This document shows positions 15,405-23,560 of a DNA stretch of 23,660 nt, piece by piece. The position numbers were made by a program, and so were the translations under genes. Source of the DNA: JBBQVS01 sp038211295 (GTDB lineage Bacteria > Chloroflexota > Ktedonobacteria > Ktedonobacterales > Ktedonobacteraceae); NCBI GenBank assembly GCA_038211295.1, contig JBBQVS010000062.1, positions 1 to 23,660 on the forward strand. Direction: 5' to 3'. The notes beneath the pieces were generated by a model. It saw only the letters and a program-made list of their open reading frames with translations. It was not told the origin of the DNA and did no database searches. Within the stretch, counting starts at the first letter, position 1; each line of letters opens with the position of its first letter.

Positions 15405-17075
15405 GTGAAAGCATTACTCGGACTTTCTCATTGGATCAGGGCCAATAAAGTGATGCTCACCAATGCTGCCTCTTTAATTGGAACAACAGGCATAACTTCA
15501 GCCATTGGTTTTGGATACTGGTGGGTCGCGGCGCGAGGCTTCGCGCCACAAGCTCTGGGGATTGCCTCTGCTGCGCTCTCTGTGATGTCGTTGCTGGGCA
15601 TGTTTTGCGCGTTGGGTCTGGGTACGTTGCTCATCACAGAGCTACCACGTCAGCCTGGACGTGAAGGCTCACTTATCAGTACCGCACTTCTGCTGGTTGG
15701 TGGCGTGGGTGCGGTTGTTGGTATTCTATTCGCGCTCCTTGCACCCTATGTTTCACATGAGTTTCTTCCGCTACGAGCGAGTCTTTTTGACATCCTGATC
15801 TTTGGCTTGGGCGTCAGTCAGACGGCGATTACGCTTGTGTTAGATCAGGCACTCATTGGCCTATTGCGTGGACATATACAACTCTGGCGCAACACAGTGT
15901 TCGCGGTGAGCAAACTCGCGCTGCTATTCGCTGCGAGTCTCTGGCTTGCTCATGCTACAGGCATGAGTATTTACGCGACCTGGGCGATTGGTGGCATCTT
16001 GTCGCTGCTGGCCCTTGTATGCTTCGTGCTGCTCAAAAAGAACCTGCGCCGTAAGAGTTACGTACCACAATGGGGCCTACTCAGAAAGCTTGGGTTGCCA
16101 GCGTTACAGCACCATCTGCTAAACCTCGCGTTGCAAGCACCCTCGATGCTGCTGCCAGTGCTTGTAACGGCTCTGCTTTCGGCGGAGATGAACGCCTGGT
16201 TTTATGTGTCGTGGATGATTGTAAACGTGGTCTTCCTGGTTCCGAGTGCGCTCACAACTGTGCTGCACGCGATGAACGCGGCGCAAGCCTCCACACTCGC
16301 GAAAAAGGCACGTTCTACGCTTCTTCTCGCGCTTCTGGCGTCCGCGTTCGCAAATGTGATTTTGCTTATCGGGACAAAACAGATACTTGACCTGTTTGGC
16401 GCAAACTATGCGACACAGGCTACATGGAGTATGCGCTTCCTCGCGTTGGCAGCCTTTCCGCTCGTCATCAAAGTTCACTATATTTCTATTTGTCGCATTC
16501 AAGATCGCGTTACACAGGCTATGTTGAGTATGATACCCGGTGGTGTGCTAGAACTCGCGGCGGCGGCACTTGGCGCACGCTTTGGGGGTCTTTCGGGGTT
16601 GAGCCTGGGGTGGACGCTCGCGATTTGCTGTGAGTCGCTGTTTATGGTTCCGACTGTGTATCGGGTGTTGATCTCCAAAGTGGCGGATCAGTATATACCA
16701 GAGCAGACGTATCTGGAAGCGGAGGCCATGTGGCGGCTTGAGACGCTTACTATGCCTTCCATGCCGGCTATCATACAGACCAATACCAGTATCCAGATCG
16801 CGCGGCTCGCGGATGTCACAACGCAAATGCGTATTAGAAAGATTTCTAAAGAAGAGCTTGAGCAGGGCAAACGCGTGCCAGTAAGTCAGCCGCTTGTGCG
16901 TTCGGGGCCATTAGAGCGTGTCAGAAATACGCATCGTCTCGGATTGAAGCCACCTCCATTGCGGCCATACACGCCCGGATATACAGCAGAGGTGAGAGCA
17001 TACGTACCGGAAACGCCGATGCCGCAGGTTGAATACGAACAGGATACGCACCCATTTGTAGAAATTGAAAACTGA
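15405..17075 (+). CDS. Wzx/MVF-type polysaccharide flippase with long cytoplasmic tail
   Basis: This is a 556-residue polytopic protein. About 12 to 14 hydrophobic segments fill residues 1-420, beginning with a basic cytoplasmic start, then IGTTGITSAIGFGYWWVAARGF and a second GLGTLLITELPR block. This is the usual layout of polysaccharide-lipid flippases (Wzx/RfbX, MOP/MVF superfamily), which move a lipid-linked glycan across the membrane. The last 134 residues (from about 423) are polar, Pro-rich and have no family match that I know; they should be cytoplasmic. The GTG at 15405 has AAAGGA (15388-15393) eleven bases upstream, a long but usable spacing. The stop overlaps the next ATG by one base (TGATG). 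Confidence 0.85.
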   Translation: MKALLGLSHWIRANKVMLTNAASLIGTTGITSAIGFGYWWVAARGFAPQALGIASAALSVMSLLGMFCALGLGTLLITELPRQPGREGSLISTALLLVGGVGAVVGILFALLAPYVSHEFLPLRASLFDILIFGLGVSQTAITLVLDQALIGLLRGHIQLWRNTVFAVSKLALLFAASLWLAHATGMSIYATWAIGGILSLLALVCFVLLKKNLRRKSYVPQWGLLRKLGLPALQHHLLNLALQAPSMLLPVLVTALLSAEMNAWFYVSWMIVNVVFLVPSALTTVLHAMNAAQASTLAKKARSTLLLALLASAFANVILLIGTKQILDLFGANYATQATWSMRFLALAAFPLVIKVHYISICRIQDRVTQAMLSMIPGGVLELAAAALGARFGGLSGLSLGWTLAICCESLFMVPTVYRVLISKVADQYIPEQTYLEAEAMWRLETLTMPSMPAIIQTNTSIQIARLADVTTQMRIRKISKEELEQGKRVPVSQPLVRSGPLERVRNTHRLGLKPPPLRPYTPGYTAEVRAYVPETPMPQVEYEQDTHPFVEIEN

Positions 17076-18217
17076 TGATAAAAACGGAAAAGCAGAAAAG
17101 GCTACGCGTCTTGATGGTGACACCGCGCTATTTCCCCTATATGGGTGGCGTGGAGACGCATGTTCATGAAGTGGGACGCCGCCTCGCCGCACGCGGCGTA
17201 GATATAACACTTCTTACAACGATGCCACACGCCTCACAGCGTTCAGCTTTGCCGCCTACAGAGGAAGAGCAGGCGGGAATGCACATTGTGCGCGTTCCTG
17301 CGTGGCCTCCTGACCGGGACTACTATATCGCGCCAGCGATGCTTGCGGTCATACGATATAGAGAGTGGGACCTGGTACACTGTCAGGGGTGTCATACCTT
17401 TGTGCCACTCCTCGCGATGTATGCCGCGAAGCAGGCTACTATTCCCTACGTCGTGACCTTTCACACCGGCGGTCACTCATCGCCTGTGCGTACTCGTATA
17501 CGCGATACGCAATGGCGGTTGGCGCGTCCACTCTTTGCGGGCGCGGAAAAGCTAATTGGTGTCTCGCGCTTCGAGGCCGAGTATTTTCAGCGCACGTTAC
17601 ATCTACCTCTTGAACGCTTTACTGTTATTCCAAACGGCGTAACGCCGCCAGTAGCGAGCTTTGCGGATAGGCCGACGCAGCCATTGATTCTCTCGGTTGG
17701 GCGGTTAGAGCGATACAAAGGCCACCAACATATCATCGCGGCTCTGCCAAAAATTCGCGAACAACGACCAGACATAAAGTTGCTCATTCTAGGCAGTGGC
17801 CCCTATGAGGCAGCCTTACGTCAACTGGCGGCTCGCCTCGGCGTCGCGGACGCTGTGGAAATTCGTTTTATCGCGGCGGGCAATCGGGAGGTGATGACTG
17901 AGACGCTGGCACAGGCCACTCTTGTCACGCTCTTTAGCGAATACGAAGCGCACCCAATCGCGGTGATGGAAGCTCTTGCTCTCGCGCGTCCGGTGCTTGT
18001 CGCCGATACATCGGGCTTGCGCGAACTGGCGGAGCAAGGACTGGTGCAAGCTATTCCACTTACGAGTACGCCCAATGAGATCGCTGCGGCGGCACTTCAG
18101 CAGATGGCGCATCCCATCAAGGCGGAGCATATTACCCTCCCAACATGGGAAGCGTGCGCGGACATGCTGCAATCGCTCTATGAGACCTGTGCAATCGGTG
18201 ATGTATGCGTATCTTGA
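17075..18217 (+). CDS. GT4 family glycosyltransferase
   Basis: This is a 380-residue retaining GT-B enzyme. The N-terminal half opens with VLMVTPRYFPYMGGVETHV, the glycine-rich loop of GT4 proteins, and has VVTFHTGG and IGVSRFEAEYF. The C-terminal half has VIPNGV, ILSVGRLERYKGH (start of the second Rossmann fold) and EYEAHPIAVMEA with the E-x7-E pair (Glu291 and Glu299) that binds the nucleotide-sugar. It should add a sugar to a lipid-linked glycan on the cytoplasmic side. Donor and acceptor are unknown. The start overlaps the flippase stop by one base, and the last 13 bases overlap the following GT4. Confidence 0.88.
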   Translation: MIKTEKQKRLRVLMVTPRYFPYMGGVETHVHEVGRRLAARGVDITLLTTMPHASQRSALPPTEEEQAGMHIVRVPAWPPDRDYYIAPAMLAVIRYREWDLVHCQGCHTFVPLLAMYAAKQATIPYVVTFHTGGHSSPVRTRIRDTQWRLARPLFAGAEKLIGVSRFEAEYFQRTLHLPLERFTVIPNGVTPPVASFADRPTQPLILSVGRLERYKGHQHIIAALPKIREQRPDIKLLILGSGPYEAALRQLAARLGVADAVEIRFIAAGNREVMTETLAQATLVTLFSEYEAHPIAVMEALALARPVLVADTSGLRELAEQGLVQAIPLTSTPNEIAAAALQQMAHPIKAEHITLPTWEACADMLQSLYETCAIGDVCVS

Positions 18218-19425
18218 TGCTGGCCCAGTTCTATCTGCCAACTGTTGGGGGTGAGGAGCGGCATGTACACGATCTCAGCGTTGCGCTGGTAGCACGGGGA
18301 TATGATGTTGTGCTTGCAACATTATGGCACGAAGGGAAACCGGAATTTGAGATTGATGAGGGTGTGCGTATCTATCGTGTGCGTGGCTCGATGCAACGGA
18401 TTGCGCTGCTGTTCAGTGAAAAAGGGCGGCAACACTCGCCGCCATTTCCAGACCCGGAGGTACTCAGATCGCTACGGCGTATCATCGAACACGAGCGTCC
18501 CGATATCGTACACGCCCACAACTGGATGGTACATTCTTTCACGCCTCTTAAAGCGTGGAGTAGAGCTAAACTTGTTGTCACGTTGCACGATAGCAGCCTT
18601 GTGTGTCCTCAGAAACGCTATATGTACCATGAGGCTGTCTGTAGCGGCCCGTCTCTTGCGAAGTGCCTCTCATGCGCCGCACACCATTATGGCGTAGCAA
18701 AAGGTGTGCCGACCACGCTTGCGAACTGGGTGGCACAACGTGGAGAGCGGCACGTGGTTGACATGTTTTTGCCGGTGAGTCAGGCCATAGCAGAGGTCAC
18801 ACAACTGGATACGCACACCACGCCCTACCGTGTGATACCGAATTTCGTTGCAAACGATATAGGCCAGCTTCATGAGACGGAAGAAACTCCGTTACTCACG
18901 CTTCCTCAAGGTGGCTACCTGCTCTTTGTTGGGGATGTGCGGCGCGACAAAGGTGTAGAAGTTTTGCTACACGCTTACGCGGGACTGGATACAGCATTGC
19001 CCCTAGTTTTAATAGGTCGTCTTGTTCAAGACTTCACGCAGCAGATGCCGCCCAACGTCTCTATCCTGCCCAGCCTTCCACATAGTGCGATTATGCAAGC
19101 GTGGAGCCGTTGCACAATCGCGCTTGTTCCTTCAATCTGGTTAGAAGCGTTTGGCATTGTCGCGATAGAAGCAATGGCAATGGGCCGACCTCTCATCGCC
19201 TCGCGAATTGGTGGTCTGTCTGATATCGTCGTTGATGGAGAGACCGGTCTGCTTGTTCCACCCGCAGAACCGCTTGCATTGCGGGAAGCGATGCGAACAC
19301 TTCTCGCTGATGTCGCGCTACGTACCCGTATGGGAGAAGCCGCGCGAGAACGCGTCAATGCTTTTCGTGAAGACATGATTGTGCCGCGCATCGAGCAGGT
19401 ATATCGAGAGCTAGTACAAAAGTAG
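18205..19425 (+). CDS. GT4 family glycosyltransferase with Cys-rich insert
   Basis: This is a 406-residue GT-B enzyme. It has LMLAQFYLPTVGGEERHV at the start, VTLHDSSLVCP, VIPNFV, LLFVGDVRRDKGVEVLL, and EAFGIVAIEAMAMGRP with the E-x7-E pair Glu314 and Glu322. After the first Rossmann domain it carries a Cys cluster (CPQK, then VCSGP and KCLSC, about residues 134-156) seen in a subset of GT4 proteins. It may bind a metal, but that is inference. The start lies inside the end of the preceding GT4, so the two are coupled. A 159-base gap with small repeats follows. Confidence 0.88.
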   Translation: MRILMLAQFYLPTVGGEERHVHDLSVALVARGYDVVLATLWHEGKPEFEIDEGVRIYRVRGSMQRIALLFSEKGRQHSPPFPDPEVLRSLRRIIEHERPDIVHAHNWMVHSFTPLKAWSRAKLVVTLHDSSLVCPQKRYMYHEAVCSGPSLAKCLSCAAHHYGVAKGVPTTLANWVAQRGERHVVDMFLPVSQAIAEVTQLDTHTTPYRVIPNFVANDIGQLHETEETPLLTLPQGGYLLFVGDVRRDKGVEVLLHAYAGLDTALPLVLIGRLVQDFTQQMPPNVSILPSLPHSAIMQAWSRCTIALVPSIWLEAFGIVAIEAMAMGRPLIASRIGGLSDIVVDGETGLLVPPAEPLALREAMRTLLADVALRTRMGEAARERVNAFREDMIVPRIEQVYRELVQK

Positions 19426-19472
19426 GGGCTAGCCTGACTCGCCTGCTAGAGGTGATACTATAGGGGCTATAG
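19423..19472 (+). repeat. Short direct and inverted repeats between GT4 and GT-C-like genes
   Basis: TAGGGGCTA occurs twice (19423-19431 and 19461-19469). The second copy lies inside CTATAG-GGG-CTATAG (19458-19472), a six-base stem with a three-base loop. CTAGC (19429-19433) can also pair with GCTAG (19445-19449). No T-run follows, so this is not a classical terminator. It could slow polymerase or be a processing site. The rest of the gap up to 19584 is AT-rich, with a possible TATAAA box at 19557-19562. Confidence 0.4.
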
Positions 19473-19584
19473 CAAATAGTCGCTCTTCTATTCGTCTATA
19501 CAAAGAAAAACAATAGTAGAAGTTCGCATATTTTTATACAAAGTTCATATATTTACTATAAAGGTACAGGGAGTAACATGTGCA

Positions 19585-22068
19585 GTGGGCCATCAATTTA
19601 AGCAATTTAGTCACGAAAATAAAATAGAGCAAGAACCAGCGACTCCTGTACAGGGGCAACTTGAGGAAGCCAACGAAGATAGCGAACCGATAGAGGGGCA
19701 GGACACCGCGATGCTGGTAGTGCCGCAGTTCGCAACCAAAATAGTGCCACATATGCCGATAGTCGATAGCAAAGATACTGTGGTTACGCCTGCTGCACGT
19801 TCCTATACGAGTCATCAGTCGCTAAATAATGCCATTATTCAGCAGGACACGGTGATTATGCCCGTGGCACATGTGAGCGCGAACACTCCGCCCTCTGCCA
19901 ACGCTCTCATAAACCAGGATACGGTGATGCTCACAGTGCCTGAGCATGCGAAGAATGTTGCGCCACCTGTTGCTGCTGACACGTTGGAAGCTCAGGATAC
20001 GGTGATGCTAATTACAGTGAATGGCTCTACAAAAGCGGCCTTGAAGGCAGAGGCACCACCTCTGGATTACCAGGATACGGCGATGATCGTCACTGTTCCT
20101 AAGTCCAGGCCCATGCACGCATTTTTCCGTCGAACGTTAAGTAAGTTACCTGCTCCGCTTCGCTACCCGTTTGTAATCGTGTTGAACAGAGTGCAAGACC
20201 CACAGCCAGAGGTATTCAGCAACGCCTATGCAGCACGTCAGAGAGCCGCAGAGATGCAAACACATGCGTTTGGCTTCGCCCCACAGATCGCGTTGTCAGC
20301 AGCACTTGGTTTGCTGATAGTGGCATACTCTTATCATGTCTCGATGGTCGGTGGCACTACGGTTGAGCTTTTTTTTCTGCTCGGTCTGCTCCTGATGTTT
20401 GTACCAACAGTTATCCGCTTGCTCTCTTCGTCAGCCTCTCGACTTGAACGTATTTGTCTACTGTATATCGTCGGTGTAGGTTTTTATCTTGTACAGGTAG
20501 AAAATAGCCCATTACACTTTTCTGCGTTCAATGAGTTTCTCCACTGGCGTACCGCCGAGGATATCGCCACGAGTGGACATCTCTTCAGCGAAAACTCGCA
20601 ACTCCCCGTGAGTCCCTATTATCCAGGTCTGGAAATCGTAACGAACGCACTCAGTACGCTTAGTGGACTCAGCATTTTTCATGCTGCTATGATCGTGCTG
20701 GGCTTCGCGCGGCTCATCATGGTGCTCTCGCTTTTTATACTTTACGAGCAAATAACAGACTCCGCGCGTATTGCTGGTATCGCTACTATTTTGTATATGA
20801 CCAATCCGCACTTTATCTCTTTTGATGTCCAATTTAGCTATGAGTCATTATCATTGCCACTCGCGCTCTGTATGCTTATGTTGCTTGCGCGGTACGAGGT
20901 ATTGACGAAAGAAAACCGCCGTTATCTTGCCGCTCTTATCTGGCTTATGCTTGGCTCAGTTGTTGTAACACACCATGTAACCGATTTTGTGTTCGATGCT
21001 CTCCTGCTCCTATGGACGATTACGTATAGCTTCCAACGTGCTCGTACACGACACAAACAGCTCACATTTACTGCATTGCTCGGTCTTTCGGTGGCCCTCG
21101 CTTATGTCTTTTTGGTGCCTGGCAATCCCGTTGTAGACTACCTCTCTTCGTATTTCAGTGGTTCGTTTGCCGAGCTGGGGCATGTTCTCACGGGAACAAG
21201 TGCAGCCCGTAAGCTCTTTGTCAACTACTCAGGGCAACCCACGCCCATCTGGGATCGCTTGCTCACAATATCGAGTGTCGCGATTATCGCGCTTGGCTTT
21301 CCCTTCGGACTGTTATGTCTGGTACAACGCTATATGCGTAATGGTTTGGCCTGTATGTTCGGTATCTTCGTGTTGTCATACCCCGTGAGTCAGGCATTTC
21401 GTTTCACAAATTTTGGCTCGGAGATTGCGGACCGTTCGGAAGCGTTTCTCTTTATCCCTCTTGCCTTTTTACTAGCAATTCTCATTACGCAGTTCTGGCC
21501 CATACGCTGGCTCAACTGGCAACAAATGGCGTTGATTACGAGCGTTATCACCATTATCTTTCTTGGCGGCATTATTCTCCAAGCTGGTTCATCGCTCTCG
21601 TCCCTTCCTGGCCCCTATCTCGTTGGTGCGGACAACCGTTCTATTGAAACGGAGGGCATAGAGGCCGCGCAGTGGACGCCGACAAACATTGGTCTTAATA
21701 ACCGTGTCGCGACTGATCGCATCAATCGCTTATTGATGAGTACGTATGGAGACCAGCACGTTGTGACCAGTCTGCAAGACAAAGTAGACGTATCGCCGGT
21801 ATTCTTCGCGGACACGCTTGGCCCTGATGAGGTAGCATTGCTAAAATCCGAGCGTATACAGTATCTCGTGGTAGACCTCCGTTTGAGCACGGCACCGCCA
21901 CTAGAAGGCGTTTATTTTGAGGATGGTGAACCAGACTCCTACCATCACACGAGTCCGCTTCCCCTTGGTTCGCTCAAGAAATTCAGCGGTTTCCAGCAGA
22001 TTAACCGCGTCTTTGATAGTGGCAATATCATCATCTATGACGTGAAGGGCTTTATCAGTGCGTACTAG
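19585..22068 (+). CDS. GT-C-like multi-TM protein with N-terminal QDT repeats
   Basis: This is an 827-residue protein in three parts. Residues 1-175 are polar, with six QDT-type repeats (see the repeat entry). Residues about 225-690 hold some 12 membrane segments. Between early segments sits a loop reading FNEFLHWRTAEDI and SPYYPGLEIV, the type of acidic first-loop motif found in membrane glycosyltransferases of the GT-C fold. The last 135 residues form a soluble domain, probably outside the cell (AQWTPTNIGLNNRVATD, YLVVDLRL). I infer a sugar transfer or polymerisation step using lipid-linked donors, but no specific family is certain. The start is GTG 19585, with GGGAG eleven bases upstream. 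An overlapping seven-codon frame from ATG 19578 fits that ribosome site equally well. It overlaps the next gene by 11 bases. Confidence 0.8.
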   Translation: MGHQFKQFSHENKIEQEPATPVQGQLEEANEDSEPIEGQDTAMLVVPQFATKIVPHMPIVDSKDTVVTPAARSYTSHQSLNNAIIQQDTVIMPVAHVSANTPPSANALINQDTVMLTVPEHAKNVAPPVAADTLEAQDTVMLITVNGSTKAALKAEAPPLDYQDTAMIVTVPKSRPMHAFFRRTLSKLPAPLRYPFVIVLNRVQDPQPEVFSNAYAARQRAAEMQTHAFGFAPQIALSAALGLLIVAYSYHVSMVGGTTVELFFLLGLLLMFVPTVIRLLSSSASRLERICLLYIVGVGFYLVQVENSPLHFSAFNEFLHWRTAEDIATSGHLFSENSQLPVSPYYPGLEIVTNALSTLSGLSIFHAAMIVLGFARLIMVLSLFILYEQITDSARIAGIATILYMTNPHFISFDVQFSYESLSLPLALCMLMLLARYEVLTKENRRYLAALIWLMLGSVVVTHHVTDFVFDALLLLWTITYSFQRARTRHKQLTFTALLGLSVALAYVFLVPGNPVVDYLSSYFSGSFAELGHVLTGTSAARKLFVNYSGQPTPIWDRLLTISSVAIIALGFPFGLLCLVQRYMRNGLACMFGIFVLSYPVSQAFRFTNFGSEIADRSEAFLFIPLAFLLAILITQFWPIRWLNWQQMALITSVITIIFLGGIILQAGSSLSSLPGPYLVGADNRSIETEGIEAAQWTPTNIGLNNRVATDRINRLLMSTYGDQHVVTSLQDKVDVSPVFFADTLGPDEVALLKSERIQYLVVDLRLSTAPPLEGVYFEDGEPDSYHHTSPLPLGSLKKFSGFQQINRVFDSGNIIIYDVKGFISAY
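19699..20100 (+). repeat. Six in-frame protein repeats (QDTxML type)
   Basis: In the N-terminal domain of the GT-C-like protein a motif [QK]-D-T-[VA]-[MIV]-[LMIT] recurs. The threonines are at residues 41, 65, 89, 113, 139 and 165, so spacing is 24, 24, 24, 26 and 26 residues. Forms seen are QDTAMLVVP, KDTVVTP, QDTVIMP, QDTVMLTVP, QDTVMLITV and QDTAMIVTVP. At the DNA level the copies have drifted, so this is selection on the protein and not a recent duplication. Confidence 0.85.
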
Positions 22069-22963
22069 AAATATCGATCTTATTGTATCGCTTCTGATGA
22101 GCCTTCTTACTATTCTCTATGCATTTCTTCCCGTTTATCACAACACAATTGTGGGAACTATTCTTGCGATACCACTGATATTTGTGCTTCCAGGCTACGC
22201 CATGACGGAAGTGCTTTTCAGACAGCAGCAGACTATACCCGCGTGGGGGCGTTTTGGCTCTACCGATACATTGCTAAAACGGCGCACACTGACGAATTCT
22301 GACCGCTTCATTTTAAGCCTGAGCCTGAGCATTGTAGTTGATATAGGAAGCGGTTTTATTCTCAACCTGCTGCCAATTGGTTTACATGCCGTGTCATGGG
22401 CTGTGTTCCTGAGCCTTCTAACAATCGTATTGGTGCTACTCGCGCTTTTGCTACGCCTGCACAAGTACCAAACTGAGCGTTCGGCGCAGCCCTCAGTACA
22501 AGCCTCGGAGCAGGTGTCACGTACTGAGCGCGTGAACTTTCGCGCTCTGGGCCTCTTCTGGCTCGCACTTGTTGTCGCGTTGTTCTCGCTGCTCTACTCA
22601 GCATTCAGTGCGGATCAGCAGCCGCGTGCGGGCTTTACGCAGCTCTCCATAGTACCGCCGACACAGAGTGAGCAGCAGTGTGTTGTGCAACTGAGTGTTC
22701 GTAGCTTTGAAGCCACTTCGGTTAGCTACCGCTTGAACTTGTCCGTCAATGGTAAGACCGCGCAAATATGGGCCTCAATCGTGTTAGCACCTCATCAGCA
22801 ATGGAATCAAGCGGTACAGGTTGTGCTCAACCCGCAGGAAGACGCGTATGTGAAGGCCGAATTATATCGCCTGGACAGACCAGAAACGGTGTATCGAAGT
22901 GTGAATCTCCTGTTGCGTAGCGTGAGTGCTGCTAAGAGTGGAGCAGGGCATTGTAGTACGTGA
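22058..22963 (+). CDS. DUF1616-type membrane protein
   Basis: This is a 301-residue protein with two early membrane helices, the second reading IPLIFVLPGYAMTEVLF, the hallmark of DUF1616 proteins. A second pair lies around residues 88-130, and one more helix at about 168-185. The remaining 115 residues form a soluble, beta-rich domain that starts with GFTQLSIVP and contains VSYRLNLSVNGK, also usual for this family and probably outside the cell. DUF1616 genes often lie in envelope glycan clusters, but their function is not known to me. The GTG at 22058 overlaps the GT-C-like gene by 11 bases, so the two products may work together. It is the last gene of the cluster and runs convergent to the rRNA operon. 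Confidence 0.8.
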   Translation: MRTRNIDLIVSLLMSLLTILYAFLPVYHNTIVGTILAIPLIFVLPGYAMTEVLFRQQQTIPAWGRFGSTDTLLKRRTLTNSDRFILSLSLSIVVDIGSGFILNLLPIGLHAVSWAVFLSLLTIVLVLLALLLRLHKYQTERSAQPSVQASEQVSRTERVNFRALGLFWLALVVALFSLLYSAFSADQQPRAGFTQLSIVPPTQSEQQCVVQLSVRSFEATSVSYRLNLSVNGKTAQIWASIVLAPHQQWNQAVQVVLNPQEDAYVKAELYRLDRPETVYRSVNLLLRSVSAAKSGAGHCST

Positions 22964-23006
22964 GAGAAGAAGTGTGCGAAAAGAACGAGCGCAAAAAATA
23001 AAAAAT

Positions 23007-23026
23007 ACCCGCCTTTGTAGGCGGGT
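23007..23026 (-). terminator. Intrinsic terminator of the rRNA operon
   Basis: There is an 8-bp GC-rich stem ACCCGCCT/AGGCGGGT with a four-base loop. Read on the minus strand it is followed by ATTTTTTATTTTTT. It begins only a few bases after the 5S 3' end. On the plus strand no T-run follows, so it serves the rRNA side. This makes 5S the last gene of this transcript. Confidence 0.85.
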
Positions 23027-23028
23027 GG

Positions 23029-23145
23029 AATGGCAACGTCTTATTTTCCCGTAGGGCTGCCCCTAAAGTATCGTCGGAGCTGGAGGGCTTGACTTCCGTG
23101 TTCGGGATGGGAACGGGTATTTCCCCTTCGCTATAGTCACCACAC
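23029..23145 (-). rRNA. rrf: 5S rRNA
   Basis: Read on the minus strand, the region contains the conserved 5S blocks CCCGTTCCCATCCCGAACACGG and GAAGTCAAGCCCTCCAGC. The ends can form helix I: TGGTGAC (23142-23136) with GTTGCCA (23037-23031). The length of about 117 is usual. The exact ends are estimates of plus or minus three bases. It lies about 75 bases after tRNA-Ala, with no room for a 23S gene. Confidence 0.92.
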
Positions 23146-23219
23146 CACCTGCATACACAAGCGGGTATTTTGCAAACGCTCGATCAAGAATGCCAAATCG
23201 TCTTTGACTTGTGCTTCCC

Positions 23220-23295
23220 TGGTGGAGACGAGGAGATTCGAACTCCTGACCTCCGCCGTGCAAAGGCGGCGCTCTACCAACTAAGCTACGTCCCC
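23220..23295 (-). tRNA. tRNA-Ala (anticodon TGC)
   Basis: This is a complete 76-base cloverleaf including an encoded CCA (23222-23220). The acceptor GGGGACG pairs with CGTCTCC and contains the G3-U70 pair that identifies alanine tRNAs. The anticodon loop reads CTTTGCA with TGC, and the T loop is TTCGAAT. It lies in the rRNA operon after tRNA-Ile. Confidence 0.97.
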
Positions 23296-23308
23296 TAATA
23301 TAGGGTAA

Positions 23309-23382
23309 TGGGCCATCCTGGACTCGAACCAGGGACCTCAGTCTTATCAGGACTGCGCTCTAACCACCTGAGCTAATAGCCC
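23309..23382 (-). tRNA. tRNA-Ile (anticodon GAT)
   Basis: This is a complete 74-base cloverleaf. The acceptor GGGCTAT pairs with ATGGCCC, the anticodon loop CTGATAA gives GAT, the T loop is TTCGAGT, and the discriminator base is A. The three bases after it read TTA, so CCA is not encoded, unlike the neighbouring tRNA-Ala. It is placed between 16S and tRNA-Ala, the usual Ile-Ala order. Confidence 0.97.
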
Positions 23383-23526
23383 GTAGAAGATGCGAACAGA
23401 GCAGTGTATCTTACACAACTCAAGAGTGGCAAGGTTTGACAAAAAGCCAGACGCCTGTATATTTGGTAATAAGCTTACAACTCATCGTACTCTCGCCAAT
23501 GAAGGTGAGAATCGACCTGGGAGGTG

Positions 23527-23550
23527 TGTCTTGCCGCGTGCGGCAAGACA
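23527..23550 (-). other. Hairpin just after the 16S 3' end
   Basis: There is a 10-bp perfect stem (23527-23536 with 23541-23550) with a four-base loop, about 12 bases beyond the 16S end. It may be an RNA processing or anti-termination-related structure in the spacer. The rest of the 16S-tRNA-Ile spacer (23383-23561) shows nothing else that I can name. Confidence 0.5.
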
Positions 23551-23560
23551 AGCATGTCCC

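Noticed and set aside
23146..23219. Remnant of a 23S gene between 5S and tRNA-Ala
   Set aside because: Only about 75 bases, with no 23S-like block that I can recognise.
23063..23263. 66-codon minus-strand frame across 5S and tRNA-Ala
   Set aside because: The region is made of clear structural RNA genes.
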